From assembly GCF_001742225.1 (NCBI RefSeq), contig NZ_CP017075.1:496001-560000 (forward strand): a DNA stretch of 64,000 bases, given 5' to 3'. This stretch comes from Novosphingobium resinovorum (GTDB lineage: Bacteria; Pseudomonadota; Alphaproteobacteria; Sphingomonadales; Sphingomonadaceae). Made by a program: the position numbers and the translations under genes. Position 1 is the stretch's first letter. Each line of letters opens with the position of its first letter. The notes under the pieces are model-generated. The model was not told the origin of the DNA and searched no databases. It saw only the letters and a program-made list of their open reading frames with translations. This document shows positions 45,293-54,618 of the stretch, piece after piece.

Positions 45293-47041
45293 TCAGGGCT
45301 TTGCCGCAGGGGTTGCGGCATCCTCGGGAAGTGCCACGCCCTTCTGCGCGGCGTAGCGATCCCAGTCCGCTGTTAGTTCGGCCAGCTTGTCCGCATGGCT
45401 GGCGGCAAGGTCGGTGCTTTCGGCCGGGTCGGTCGCAAGGTTGAAGAGCTGCCACTTGCCCTCGCCAACCCCGTCGCGCGGGTAGGTTGAGCCGGATTTC
45501 GGCAGGTAGACCGCCTTCCAGTCGCCCTTGCGCAGCGCGCGGCGATAGAACAGCTCGGTGCCGACCGGCTCGTCCGGCGAGCGCACTTCGCTGGCCTTCT
45601 CGGCCAGGACGGGGACCAGACTGTGCCCCTCGAACGGCAGGATCGTGCGGCCCTTATAAGTGGTCGGCTGGGTCAGCCCGGCAAGGTCGAGCAGGGTCGG
45701 CGCGATGTCGGTGACGCTCAGATAGCCGCGTGCGATGCGATTGCCGACGACGTCCTTGCCCGAGGCGAAAGCCGAGACCCGCGTGCCGCCTTCGGTGGGA
45801 TAGCCCTTCACCAGCCACGACGGGGTACTGTTGGCCTGCGCCCAGCCCGCGCCGTAGCCGACGTAGGAGGTGGCATTGCCGATGTTCTCCAGCCGGTTGT
45901 CGATGCCCAGTTTCTTCGCGCCGCCCGGCACGCCGCGGACCTGGAACGGAGCGTCGATCTCGCTGCCCTCGGGGCCGTTGTCGGACAGGAATACGATGAC
46001 CGTATTGTCGTACTGGCCGGTGCGTTTCAGTTCGGCGACCACGCGGCCCACGTTCTGGTCCATGCGGTCCACCATCGCGGCGTAGACTTCCATCTTGCGC
46101 GCCTCGAACGCCTTCTGCTCGGCCGTCAGGCTGTCCCACGGCTTCACGCCGTCGAGCGCATGGGGCTGCTGGTCGAGCGCGACGAGGCCGAGCTTCTTCT
46201 GCCGTTCGAGCCGCTGTGCGCGCAGCACTTCGTAGCCCGCGTCGTAGCGGCCCTTGTACTTCGCGATCGTCTCGGAAGGGGCCTGCATCGGCCAGTGCGG
46301 TGTCGTGAAGGTGAGGTAGGCAAAGAACGGGCGCTTGTCGGCGGCCCCTTCATCAAGGAAGCCGATCAGCTTGTCGGCGAACTCGTCCGCCGAGTAGTGA
46401 CCGACCGGGAACTTCACCAGCTTGCCGTCCTGCCGGTAGAGCGAATTGGCCTTAGCCTTGGTCCACGCCGCATTCTGGTCGGCGCCGAAGTGATTGCCCA
46501 GCCCCTGCAGCAGCGCATAGGAATGGTCGAACCCGCGTGCCGCCGGGCCGCGATCCTCGGTGAGGCCGAGGTGCCACTTGCCGGACATCAGCGTGCGGTA
46601 GCCGCCCTGTTGCAGCAGCTCCGCGATCGAGGCGACGCGGTCGTTGAGATAGCCTTCGTAGCCGGGCCGATCGGCAAGGGTGGCGGGGCGCGATTCCACC
46701 ATGGTCCCGATCCCGGCTTCGTGGTTGTCCACGCCGCTCAGTAGCATCGAGCGGGTCGGCGAACATGTCGGCGCGGTGTGAAAGCCGGTGAAGCGCACGC
46801 CGCTGTTGGCCAGCGCGTCGAGGTTGGGCGTCGCGATTTCGCCCCCGAAGGCGCCGAGGTCCGACCAGCCGAGATCGTCGGCGACGATGACGAGGAAGTT
46901 CGGACGCGCAGCACTCTGCGTAGTGCCCGGTGCGGCAGCCGATGCGGGCACTGGCGCGGCGGGAAGCGCCTGCGCAGCGGCGGGACGGGTCATCAGAGTG
47001 CTCATGAGAGCGGCGGCAATCAGGGCGGCCTTGCGGGTCAC
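45293..47041 (-). CDS. Exported arylsulfatase
   Basis: Hydrolyses sulfate esters, releasing sulfate. The protein (582 aa from GTG) has a signal peptide (LIAAALMSTLMTRPAAAQA), the N-terminal metal-binding VADDLGWSDL and the sulfatase signature C93-S-P-T-R, where C93 should become formylglycine. GKWHLG, TTPHWPMQ and SDNGPEG are also present. The GTG at 47041 places the signal peptide first; an upstream frame reaches 47092. It is divergent from a TonB-dependent receptor, with two copies of a shared palindrome between them. Confidence 0.93.
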   Translation of the reverse strand: MTRKAALIAAALMSTLMTRPAAAQALPAAPVPASAAAPGTTQSAARPNFLVIVADDLGWSDLGAFGGEIATPNLDALANSGVRFTGFHTAPTCSPTRSMLLSGVDNHEAGIGTMVESRPATLADRPGYEGYLNDRVASIAELLQQGGYRTLMSGKWHLGLTEDRGPAARGFDHSYALLQGLGNHFGADQNAAWTKAKANSLYRQDGKLVKFPVGHYSADEFADKLIGFLDEGAADKRPFFAYLTFTTPHWPMQAPSETIAKYKGRYDAGYEVLRAQRLERQKKLGLVALDQQPHALDGVKPWDSLTAEQKAFEARKMEVYAAMVDRMDQNVGRVVAELKRTGQYDNTVIVFLSDNGPEGSEIDAPFQVRGVPGGAKKLGIDNRLENIGNATSYVGYGAGWAQANSTPSWLVKGYPTEGGTRVSAFASGKDVVGNRIARGYLSVTDIAPTLLDLAGLTQPTTYKGRTILPFEGHSLVPVLAEKASEVRSPDEPVGTELFYRRALRKGDWKAVYLPKSGSTYPRDGVGEGKWQLFNLATDPAESTDLAASHADKLAELTADWDRYAAQKGVALPEDAATPAAKP

Positions 47042-47115
47042 GTCGGTTCCGTTCGTGGCGATGCGTGGGAGCGCAAGACCTAACGGGAGCATTTCCGGCG
47101 GCCCACAAAGTTTTA

Positions 47116-47134
47116 CTCTACCAGTTATGTAGAG
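47116..47134. promoter_or_regulatory. Palindromic operator CTCTAC-N7-GTAGAG, site 1
   Basis: This perfect 6-bp-arm palindrome lies between the divergent sulfatase and receptor genes. The same pattern recurs at 47162 and 53530. Size and symmetry fit a LysR- or GntR-type dimer site. Confidence 0.6.
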
Positions 47135-47161
47135 AATCTTTGTTGCCGCGCACCATGAGTT

Positions 47162-47180
47162 CTCTACTCAAATAGTTGAG
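47162..47180. promoter_or_regulatory. Palindromic operator CTCTAC-N7-GTTGAG, site 2
   Basis: A one-mismatch copy of site 1, starting 46 bases from it and 52 bases before the receptor start codon. Confidence 0.5.
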
Positions 47181-47231
47181 TTTCAGGCGGCCGCCCGGTC
47201 GCCGGTCGCGCCATGCAATGAGGGTCTTTCC

Positions 47232-49607
47232 ATGAACACGTTCCTGCGTGCCACCACGCTCGCCCTGCTCGGGTCGAGCGCGCTGGCTGCCGTCCCCGCA
47301 TACGCCGAAGAGGCACCAGCCGCCGAAGCCGCTGCCGACGCAGAAGTTGGTGGAGGCCTCGATATCATGGTCACCGCCCGTCGCCGCAACGAGCGCATCC
47401 AGGACGTGCCGGTGGCCGCGAATGCCTTCGGCGGCGAGCAGCTGGCCGCGACGCGCACCTACAACTTGCGCGACCTGCAGCAACTGACTCCCAGTCTCGT
47501 CGTCACCAACACCAACCCGCGCAACACCAGCATCAACATCCGCGGGCTGGGCAACAACGTCTCGGTCTACAACGACGGTCTGGAGCCGGCGGTCGGCGTC
47601 TATGTCGATCAGGTCTACCTCGCGCGGCCCGGACAGGCAGTGTTCGACCTCTCGGATGTGGAGCGCATCGAAGTGCTGCGCGGGCCGCAGGGCACGCTGT
47701 TCGGCAAGAACACGTCGGCGGGCGCGGTCGTCGTCACCACCAAGTCGCCAACGTTCGAGCCCGAGGCGGGCGGCGACGTGACCTTCGGGAATTACGATTT
47801 CCGGCAGATCCATGCCTATGCCAGCGGCGCCTTAGTGGATGACCTGCTGGCCGCGCGCCTCTACGTCTCGAAGACCGACCGCGACGGCTACATGACCAAC
47901 CGCTATGACGGTTCGGACACGCAGGATTATCACGATTTCGGCCTGCGCGGACAGTTGCTGTTCACGCCTGCCAGCAACTTCAAGCTGCGCCTGATCGGCG
48001 ACTATGGCCGCCAGCATTCCAAGACGGCGGCGGCAGTGCTGACCGGCGTGCTGACCCAGTACGACAACGGCACCGCGTTCGCGAACAACTATTACGCCCG
48101 CGCCGCGCGCACCGGCTATACGCCGCTGCCGATCGACCCTTCGGCGCGGCAGGTCGATGTGGACGCCAATCCGCGCTACAAGATGAACCAGTGGGGCGTG
48201 ACCTCGATCGCCGACCTTACCATCCCGGGCAATACGATCACCTCGGTCACCGCCTACCGCGCGTGGAACTGGTATCCGCACAATGACGGCGATTCCACCA
48301 GCCTCGATGCCGGCACCGACTTCCACCAGAGCAACGAGCAGCGCCAGTTCAGCCAGGAACTGCGCATCGCCTCGGAAGGCACGCGCAAGGTCGATTACGT
48401 CGCGGGCCTCTACTACCTGTGGCAGGCGATCGATGCCGAGGCGCTGAATGCCTATGGCAGCGATGCCGCCGCATGGTTCGTGGCGCCCAGCGTGGACCGC
48501 ACCGCCGCTGCCGCCGCGCTCAACGGCTACACCATCCTCGGCCACTCGCGCCCGGTGACCAACAGCTACGCCGCCTTCGGCCAGACGATCTGGCACGTGA
48601 CGCCCACGCTCGATCTGACCACGGGCCTGCGCTACACCTACGAGACGAAGACCGGCTGGTTCGAGCAGACCGCCACCGGCGCCAGCCTCGACGGGCTGAC
48701 CACCGCGCAGCTTGCCGCAGCCAACACGATCCGGTCGCGTTACGGCGTCGTCAATTCCTATTCCGCCAGCACGAAGGAAGGCCGCCTGTCCGGCTCGGCG
48801 ACGCTGTCGTGGAAGGTCACGCCCGACGCGCTGGTCTATGCGACCTATGGGCGCGGCCATAAGTTCGGCGGCCTGAACCTTGCCAACATCGTGACAACGG
48901 GCGCCTTCGCCGCCGATCCGGTCATCAAGCCCGAGACGATCGACAGCTACGAACTGGGCGTGAAGACCGCGTGGTTCGGCAACAGGCTGACCGCCAACCT
49001 CGCCGCGTTCTGGACCGACGACAGCGATTACCAGACTACCGTGGTCGATGTGGAGCGCAACAACCAGTCCTACTTCACCAACGTCGGCAAAGTGCGCACG
49101 CGCGGTTTCGAGGCGGACCTGCGCGCAAATCCGGCGCCGTGGCTCTCACTCTACGCCTCGGGCGCGTTCACCGATGCGAAATACGTGGACTATCCCAATG
49201 CGCCGTGCCCGATCGAGGTCACCGGGCAGACCACCTGCGATCTGAGCGGACGGCGTCTGCCGGGCGTATCGAAGTGGGCGGCCTCCACCGGCGGCGAGGC
49301 GCGTCAGGGCGTAGGATCGGTGCTCGGCCGCGACAGCGAGGTCTATCTCGGCGCTGACTACAGCTACCGGTCCGACTTCAACACCACTGCAAGCCTTTCG
49401 CGCTACTCGCTGATCCCAGGCTATTCGCTGGTCAACGCACGCATCGGCTTTCGGGCGCTCGACGGAGTGCTCGACGTTCAGCTTTGGGCGCGCAACCTGA
49501 CAAACAAGCTCTATTATCTGAGCCTGTCCGCGGGAACTACCGGCGCAGTCACCGGCACGCTGGGCGATCCGCGCACGTACGGTGTCACGCTCAGGACGAA
49601 ATTCTGA
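47232..49607 (+). CDS. TonB-dependent receptor beside the sulfatase
   Basis: This 791-aa outer-membrane receptor has a signal peptide (LALLGSSALAAVPAYAEEA), a TonB-box-like MVTARRRNERIQDVP, a plug with INIRGLGNN and VERIEVLRGPQGTLFGKNT, and a 22-strand barrel ending in Phe (YGVTLRTKF). It imports a ligand using TonB energy. The divergent sulfatase and shared operators suggest a sulfate ester or other organosulfur ligand. It is clearly related to the receptor at 62492-64000: both share an FSQELR-AS segment and the LRYTYE-KTG segment. Confidence 0.92.
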   Translation: MNTFLRATTLALLGSSALAAVPAYAEEAPAAEAAADAEVGGGLDIMVTARRRNERIQDVPVAANAFGGEQLAATRTYNLRDLQQLTPSLVVTNTNPRNTSINIRGLGNNVSVYNDGLEPAVGVYVDQVYLARPGQAVFDLSDVERIEVLRGPQGTLFGKNTSAGAVVVTTKSPTFEPEAGGDVTFGNYDFRQIHAYASGALVDDLLAARLYVSKTDRDGYMTNRYDGSDTQDYHDFGLRGQLLFTPASNFKLRLIGDYGRQHSKTAAAVLTGVLTQYDNGTAFANNYYARAARTGYTPLPIDPSARQVDVDANPRYKMNQWGVTSIADLTIPGNTITSVTAYRAWNWYPHNDGDSTSLDAGTDFHQSNEQRQFSQELRIASEGTRKVDYVAGLYYLWQAIDAEALNAYGSDAAAWFVAPSVDRTAAAAALNGYTILGHSRPVTNSYAAFGQTIWHVTPTLDLTTGLRYTYETKTGWFEQTATGASLDGLTTAQLAAANTIRSRYGVVNSYSASTKEGRLSGSATLSWKVTPDALVYATYGRGHKFGGLNLANIVTTGAFAADPVIKPETIDSYELGVKTAWFGNRLTANLAAFWTDDSDYQTTVVDVERNNQSYFTNVGKVRTRGFEADLRANPAPWLSLYASGAFTDAKYVDYPNAPCPIEVTGQTTCDLSGRRLPGVSKWAASTGGEARQGVGSVLGRDSEVYLGADYSYRSDFNTTASLSRYSLIPGYSLVNARIGFRALDGVLDVQLWARNLTNKLYYLSLSAGTTGAVTGTLGDPRTYGVTLRTKF

Positions 49608-49652
49608 TCTTTAAGCCATGGTGTGGCGACCTGCCTACACCATCGACCGATA

Positions 49653-49686
49653 ATCTGGCCGTCAGCTTCACGCACGGCGGCCAGAT
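49653..49686. other. Hairpin between convergent receptor genes
   Basis: Perfect 9-bp arms ATCTGGCCG and CGGCCAGAT enclose a 16-base loop between two convergent genes. It has no T-tract, so terminator activity is possible but weakly supported. Confidence 0.4.
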
Positions 49687-49698
49687 GTTCACGGACTG

Positions 49699-52026
49699 TT
49701 ACCAACTCAGTCCGGCACGGACATACAGATAACGGCCGTTGAAGCCGAACGGCGAGTAGTAGGGAAACGCAGTCACACCAGTGGTGTTGAGCGCTGCGGG
49801 CACCTTTTTGGGATAGACGTCGAGCAGGTTGCTCGCGCCCAGCGCCAGGTTGAACGACGCATCCTTGGGCTGATAGCGCAGTTCGAGGTCCGTGATCGCG
49901 CGCTTGCCGGTGTGAAGGTCGCTGGTGGCGACGGTGCCGGGCTGAAGAACGTCGCCATAATAGGTGACGCGTGCGGTGGCGCCCAGCGTATCGCCGGTCC
50001 ACACCACGGTACCGGAGACTTTCTCACCGGGAGTTCCGTCCTCGATTGTCAAGATGCGGCTGCGGGCGAACAAGGCCGTGTTGGCGGGCACCTTCGTCAC
50101 CTTGATGTCGTTGACGTTGCCTGCAACGGTGAGGTCGAAAGTGCCTGCGCCTTCGGTGACGATCTTGTAGTTGGCGACCGCGTCGATGCCCTTGGTGGTG
50201 GTGGCCAGCCCGTTCAGGAAGAAGCGCGCGGCAGAGACGTTCGGGATCGTCGTGACGGCGATGTTCTCCGACAGGCCGATCTGGTTGCGCACGTGGATGC
50301 GATAGCCGTCCACCGTAAGCGAGAAGCCGCCGGTGCGCAGCACGAAACCAGCCGACAGGTTGGTGGACTTTTCAGCCTCCAGCGCCTTGCCGCCGAGCGA
50401 GGTCGCTTCCGCCGAAGTGGACGGATAGGTGCCCGTAACGATCTGATTTCCGTTCTGGATGACCGAGGTGATCGAGGTGTAATACTGCTGGATCAGGCTG
50501 GGGGCACGGAAGCCCGTCGAGGCGGTGCCACGGATCGCGAAGGCGGGGCTGAAGTCATAGCGCAGCGACAGCTTGCCGGTGCCGGTGCTGCCGAAGTCCG
50601 AATATTTCTCGCCCCGTCCTGCCAGAGCGACCAGCAGCTTGTCCGTCACCTGCGCTTCGAGGTCGAGGTAGATGGAGCCGTTCTGGCGGTGCTCGTTTAC
50701 TTCGTTGAGCGTCGAGAAACCTGGGAAGCCCTGCGCGCCTGGCGTCGCGTTCGGATAGGCGGTGCCGTAGCCGTAGGACGCGGCCTCGCCCGCCTTGATC
50801 TCGTAGCTTTCGCGGCGGCCTTCGACGCCCCATGCTACGTTCAGCGACTGGAATACGTCGAACTGCTTGGAAAAATCGATGCCTGCGACCCACTGGTCGT
50901 AAATCGAAGCGCCATCGTAGAACTCCGTCTGGCTGGCCGCCCCGTACGTGTAATTGGCGGAATCGCGGGTCCGGTAGTCGATCCGATTGCGGCCATAGCT
51001 GACGTTGAGGTCGGTCTTCCATCCCGCGATCTCGCCGCGCAGGCCGCCGGTTACCGTCAGGTCCTTGGAGTGAGTATTGATCTTCGGCAGGAAGCCGTCG
51101 AGGCCATAAGCCGCCGCGGCCAAATCCAGCCGCGGGAAAGCTGCCGAGCTGGAATCGCGGTACTGGTAGCCGCCGAAGGCGTAGACTTCCCAGGTTTCGT
51201 TCAGCGGCTTGGCCGAGTTGACGTAGACCGAGTAGCTTTCGACTTCCGGATCGCCGAAGCGGTTGTCGACTACGGGAGTGGCAAGGCGCGGGTCCACGTC
51301 GCCGCGGCTGGTGGGGTTGCGCTTGGTGTATTCGCCCGAAACGGTCAGGAAGCCGTCCTGTCCCAGCTTGATGCCCTGCCAGCCGGCAGCGGTCACGGTG
51401 CTTTCACCGGTGACGTGGCGGCTGTCGCGCGCGGTGTCGATCTGCGTGTCGTAGATCCCGTAAGTAACGGTGGCGCCGCCGCCGTGGTCCGCTTCGCGCA
51501 GGCGCAGGTTGACGACACCGGCGATGGCGTCCGAACCATACTGCGCCGAAGCGCCGTCACGCAGCACTTCGATCGACTGGAGCGCGGTGGATGGGATCGT
51601 GTTAAGATCGACCGCTGCCGAGCCGCGCCCCACCACACCGTTGACGTTGAGCGAGGCCGACGTATGCGCGCGCACGCCGTTGATGAGGACGAGCGTCTGA
51701 TCCGGACTCATACCGCGCAGGGTGGCGGGACGGATCGCGTCGGTGCCATCCGTGGCGGACGGGCGCGGGAAGCTGATCGAAGGAACCGAGTTGGCAAGCG
51801 CGGTGCCAAGCTCGGTCGTGCCCTGCTGCTTCAGATCCTGGATCGTCACGACGTCCACCGGAGATGCGGTGTCGAGCTTCGAGCGCCCCTGGGCGCGGCT
51901 GCCGGTGACGACGATCTCGCTGTCGGTGTCTGCAGCCGCAGCCGTTTCCTGTGCGCCGGCCACCTGAGCCTGAGCAATGGCGACGGTCGATACGGCGGTG
52001 AGCGCCAGAGCATTCGTGAATTTCAT
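49699..52026 (-). CDS. TonB-dependent receptor, last gene of the organosulfur run
   Basis: This 775-aa receptor has a signal peptide (ALALTAVSTVAIAQAQVAGA), the TonB-box region EIVVTGSRAQ, a plug with LRGMSPDQTLVLINGVRAH and IEVLRDGASAQYGSDAIAGV, and a barrel ending RAGLSW. Its plug differs from the other two receptors in the window, so a different ligand is likely. GAGGAGA six bases before the ATG at 52026 fixes the start. It follows the cystine-type symporter on the same strand, with a 128-base gap that may contain its own promoter. Confidence 0.92.
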   Translation of the reverse strand: MKFTNALALTAVSTVAIAQAQVAGAQETAAAADTDSEIVVTGSRAQGRSKLDTASPVDVVTIQDLKQQGTTELGTALANSVPSISFPRPSATDGTDAIRPATLRGMSPDQTLVLINGVRAHTSASLNVNGVVGRGSAAVDLNTIPSTALQSIEVLRDGASAQYGSDAIAGVVNLRLREADHGGGATVTYGIYDTQIDTARDSRHVTGESTVTAAGWQGIKLGQDGFLTVSGEYTKRNPTSRGDVDPRLATPVVDNRFGDPEVESYSVYVNSAKPLNETWEVYAFGGYQYRDSSSAAFPRLDLAAAAYGLDGFLPKINTHSKDLTVTGGLRGEIAGWKTDLNVSYGRNRIDYRTRDSANYTYGAASQTEFYDGASIYDQWVAGIDFSKQFDVFQSLNVAWGVEGRRESYEIKAGEAASYGYGTAYPNATPGAQGFPGFSTLNEVNEHRQNGSIYLDLEAQVTDKLLVALAGRGEKYSDFGSTGTGKLSLRYDFSPAFAIRGTASTGFRAPSLIQQYYTSITSVIQNGNQIVTGTYPSTSAEATSLGGKALEAEKSTNLSAGFVLRTGGFSLTVDGYRIHVRNQIGLSENIAVTTIPNVSAARFFLNGLATTTKGIDAVANYKIVTEGAGTFDLTVAGNVNDIKVTKVPANTALFARSRILTIEDGTPGEKVSGTVVWTGDTLGATARVTYYGDVLQPGTVATSDLHTGKRAITDLELRYQPKDASFNLALGASNLLDVYPKKVPAALNTTGVTAFPYYSPFGFNGRYLYVRAGLSW

Positions 52027-52154
52027 GATTTTCTCCTCATGCCGCGAAACCGCTTTGCGGTCGGGCGCGACGGGACCTGAACACATCTGATTCTTCTGGG
52101 GCCCTTGTTGAGCCAGAGCCGCATTACATGCCCGGTGATGTCTGTCAGTCGATT

Positions 52155-53486
52155 TTATTCAATATGTTCCGATATTTGCTCATTCGAGATGGTGACGGAC
52201 GCGGTTTCCGGCAGTCCGAGGCGCTTCGAGACGATCACCGGGACAAGCACTTGTCCCGCCACGTTGACCGCCGTACGGCCCATGTCGAGGATCGGGTCGA
52301 TAGCCAGCAGCAACCCCGCCCCTTCCAGCGGAAGGCCGAGCGTCGATAGCGTTAGCGTCAACATCACGACAGCGCCGGTAAGGCCTGCCGTCGCTGCCGA
52401 TCCGATGACGCTGACGAAAGCGATCAGCACGTAGTCCGAAGGCTGCAGCGCGATTCCGTAGAATTGCGCCACGAATATGGCCGAGATTGCGGGATAGATC
52501 GCCGCGCAGCCGTCCATCTTCGTCGTCGATCCGAGCGGCACGGCAAAAGCGGCGTAAGCCCGGGGGACGCCCAACTTCTCGGTCACTTCCTCGGTGACCG
52601 GCATCGTGCCGACCGAGGAGCGAGACAGGAAACCGATCTGGATGGCGGGCCAGGACACCGCAAAGAACCTGCGCGGGTCGATCTTGTGCAGCGCAAGCAG
52701 GGATGGATAGACACCCAGCAGCACGATCGCCAGCCCGGCGTAAACAGCAGCAACGAAGCTGCCCAGCGCGGACATCGCGTCCCAGCCGTAGCTCACGACA
52801 GCGTTTGCGAGCAGCGCGGCTGAACCGATCGGGGTCAATGCGATGATCCAACGCAGAACCTGGCGCAGAACCTGGTTGGCCGAAGTCATGAAGTTCAGGA
52901 AGGGATTTGCTCGATCGCCGACACGAACGGCTGCGGCGCCGACTGCCGCTGCCGCGATGATGATTTGCAGGACATTGAAGCTGACCGACGTGCTCGCCTT
53001 GCCGTTCTCGACGCTGGTGGAGGCCGAAATGCCCAGATAATTGGAGGGAACGAGCCCGGTCAGGAAATCCAGCCAGCTGCCTACCGAGGCGGGAGTCTGC
53101 GCGGCGCTCCGGCTGATTCCGGCGTGCAGGCCGGGTTGGATCGACACGCCCAGCGCGATGCCGATCACCACCGCGATGAGCGCAGTGATCGCGAACCAGA
53201 CGAGAGTGTGCACGACCAGCCGCGCTGCATTGTCGAGACCGCGCAGCGCGGCCACCGATGCGACAATGGCCGTGAAGACGAGCGGTGGAACGAGTGTCCG
53301 CAGCAGTTGGATGAATATCAGCGCTACCGTATGGAAGGCGGCAGTAGTGCTCATGGCGAACCCGCTCTGCGGGTCAAGCCCGCGTACGATCAGCCCGGCC
53401 ATTATCCCTACGGTCATGCCGAGCAGCACTTGCATGCCAAAACCAGGAAATCGCAGGCGACGGACGATAAAGGAAGAAGCGGTCAT
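52155..53486 (-). CDS. Dicarboxylate/amino acid:cation symporter, L-cystine transporter-like
   Basis: This 443-aa inner-membrane carrier of the DAACS (glutamate transporter) fold has about eight helices and two hairpins. SRSSVGTMPVTEEVTEKLGV corresponds to the serine-rich re-entrant loop, and PLGSTTKMDGCAAIYPAISA to the NMDGT-type transport motif. The KMDG variant and the location next to a serine acetyltransferase suggest cystine uptake (TcyP-like) rather than C4-dicarboxylates. The ATG at 53486 was chosen; earlier in-frame starts at 53504 and 53525 are possible. A CTCTAT-N7-ATAGAG operator lies 44 bases upstream. Confidence 0.85.
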   Translation of the reverse strand: MTASSFIVRRLRFPGFGMQVLLGMTVGIMAGLIVRGLDPQSGFAMSTTAAFHTVALIFIQLLRTLVPPLVFTAIVASVAALRGLDNAARLVVHTLVWFAITALIAVVIGIALGVSIQPGLHAGISRSAAQTPASVGSWLDFLTGLVPSNYLGISASTSVENGKASTSVSFNVLQIIIAAAAVGAAAVRVGDRANPFLNFMTSANQVLRQVLRWIIALTPIGSAALLANAVVSYGWDAMSALGSFVAAVYAGLAIVLLGVYPSLLALHKIDPRRFFAVSWPAIQIGFLSRSSVGTMPVTEEVTEKLGVPRAYAAFAVPLGSTTKMDGCAAIYPAISAIFVAQFYGIALQPSDYVLIAFVSVIGSAATAGLTGAVVMLTLTLSTLGLPLEGAGLLLAIDPILDMGRTAVNVAGQVLVPVIVSKRLGLPETASVTISNEQISEHIE

Positions 53487-53529
53487 CCGATTTTGACTAA
53501 CCATCAGGGAATGAAGCGCAAACAATATT

Positions 53530-53548
53530 CTCTATCATATTTATAGAG
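53530..53548. promoter_or_regulatory. Palindromic operator CTCTAT-N7-ATAGAG, site 3
   Basis: A perfect palindrome of the same form as the two sites near 47.1 kb, in the AT-rich gap between the serine acetyltransferase and symporter genes. It suggests that the symporter and the following receptor have their own regulated promoter. Confidence 0.6.
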
Positions 53549-53582
53549 ATTTATCTCTTCGCGAAAGCGGTTCCCCGGGCTG

Positions 53583-54581
53583 TCAGTTGAATTCGGACCT
53601 GGTAATCCCTTGTTGCCGGGCTTGCCGGATCAGATGGTTCTGTTCCCGCGCCTGCATGACCTGACTGAGCGGGGGAATATCATGCGTAATCCAGACGTTG
53701 CCGCCGATCTCGGAGCCAGCGCCAATGGTCACCCGGCCAAGGATCGTAGCCCCGGCATAGATGACTACATCGTTCTCGATGATCGGGTGACGTGGGAGGG
53801 ACTTGATCAGAGCGCCGTCGGCCTCGGTTGGAAAATTCTTCGCACCCAGCGTGACGCCTTGATAAATGCGGACGTTGTCACCGATCACGGCCGTCTCGCC
53901 GATCACCACGCCGGTGCCGTGGTCGATGAAGAAGCCCTTGCCGATCTGTGCTCCGGGGTGGATGTCGATCCCGGTGCCGCCATGCGAGATCTCCGATATG
54001 ATCCGCGCGACCAGCGGCGCTCCCATCAGGTATAGCGTGTGCGCGAGACGATGGTGGATGATGGCCAGAAGTCCGGGATAACAGATCAGCACCTCGTCGA
54101 TGCTGCGGGCGGCCGGATCCCCCCGAAAGGCGGCCTGGATGTCGAGATCCAGAAGGCGCCGCAGGTTGGGCAGCGCTTGCAGAAAAGCCACGACTATCTC
54201 CGTCGCACGCTGGTCTGCCAGAGGGCTTTCGATCTCGTCGGCATAGGCCAGTTCCAGCCGCAACTGCGCATGCAGCCGGCTGGCGGCGATCTGCAGCGTC
54301 TGGGTGATGAACGTATCCTCGTTGGCCTGCCGGACGAAATCCGGCCCCAGCCTCAAGGGAAAGAGAGCACTGCTCAATTCTTCCGCGATCTTTGCAAGCC
54401 GGACGCGGGAGGGGAACCCTTTGGCGCCATGTTCGACGTGGCGTGCGTTGGTGCTGCGCCAGTGGCGGCGGATCTGGGCAAGCTCGTGCACCACATCGCC
54501 GACGTCCCAGAGATCGAGCGTCTCCACACCGGCGTCCCTGCCATGATCCGACCCGAGTTCGGCCGAGCGCAGCTCGTTCAT
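53583..54581 (-). CDS. Serine O-acetyltransferase (EpsC/SrpH type)
   Basis: Makes O-acetylserine, the carbon acceptor for sulfide in cysteine synthesis. The 332-aa protein has a long helical N-terminal half and a left-handed beta-helix of hexapeptide repeats: HGGTGIDIHPGAQIGKGFFI, then DHGTGVVIGETAVIGDNVRI, with catalytic His and Asp. It is longer than E. coli CysE and like the EpsC/SrpH group. AAGGAAGGAG precedes the ATG. Its place inside a monooxygenase/ABC transporter run ties organosulfur breakdown to cysteine formation. Confidence 0.9.
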   Translation of the reverse strand: MNELRSAELGSDHGRDAGVETLDLWDVGDVVHELAQIRRHWRSTNARHVEHGAKGFPSRVRLAKIAEELSSALFPLRLGPDFVRQANEDTFITQTLQIAASRLHAQLRLELAYADEIESPLADQRATEIVVAFLQALPNLRRLLDLDIQAAFRGDPAARSIDEVLICYPGLLAIIHHRLAHTLYLMGAPLVARIISEISHGGTGIDIHPGAQIGKGFFIDHGTGVVIGETAVIGDNVRIYQGVTLGAKNFPTEADGALIKSLPRHPIIENDVVIYAGATILGRVTIGAGSEIGGNVWITHDIPPLSQVMQAREQNHLIRQARQQGITRSEFN

Positions 54582-54618
54582 CCTGCTCCTTCCTTGTGCT
54601 GGTGCCCCGTATGCGCTT

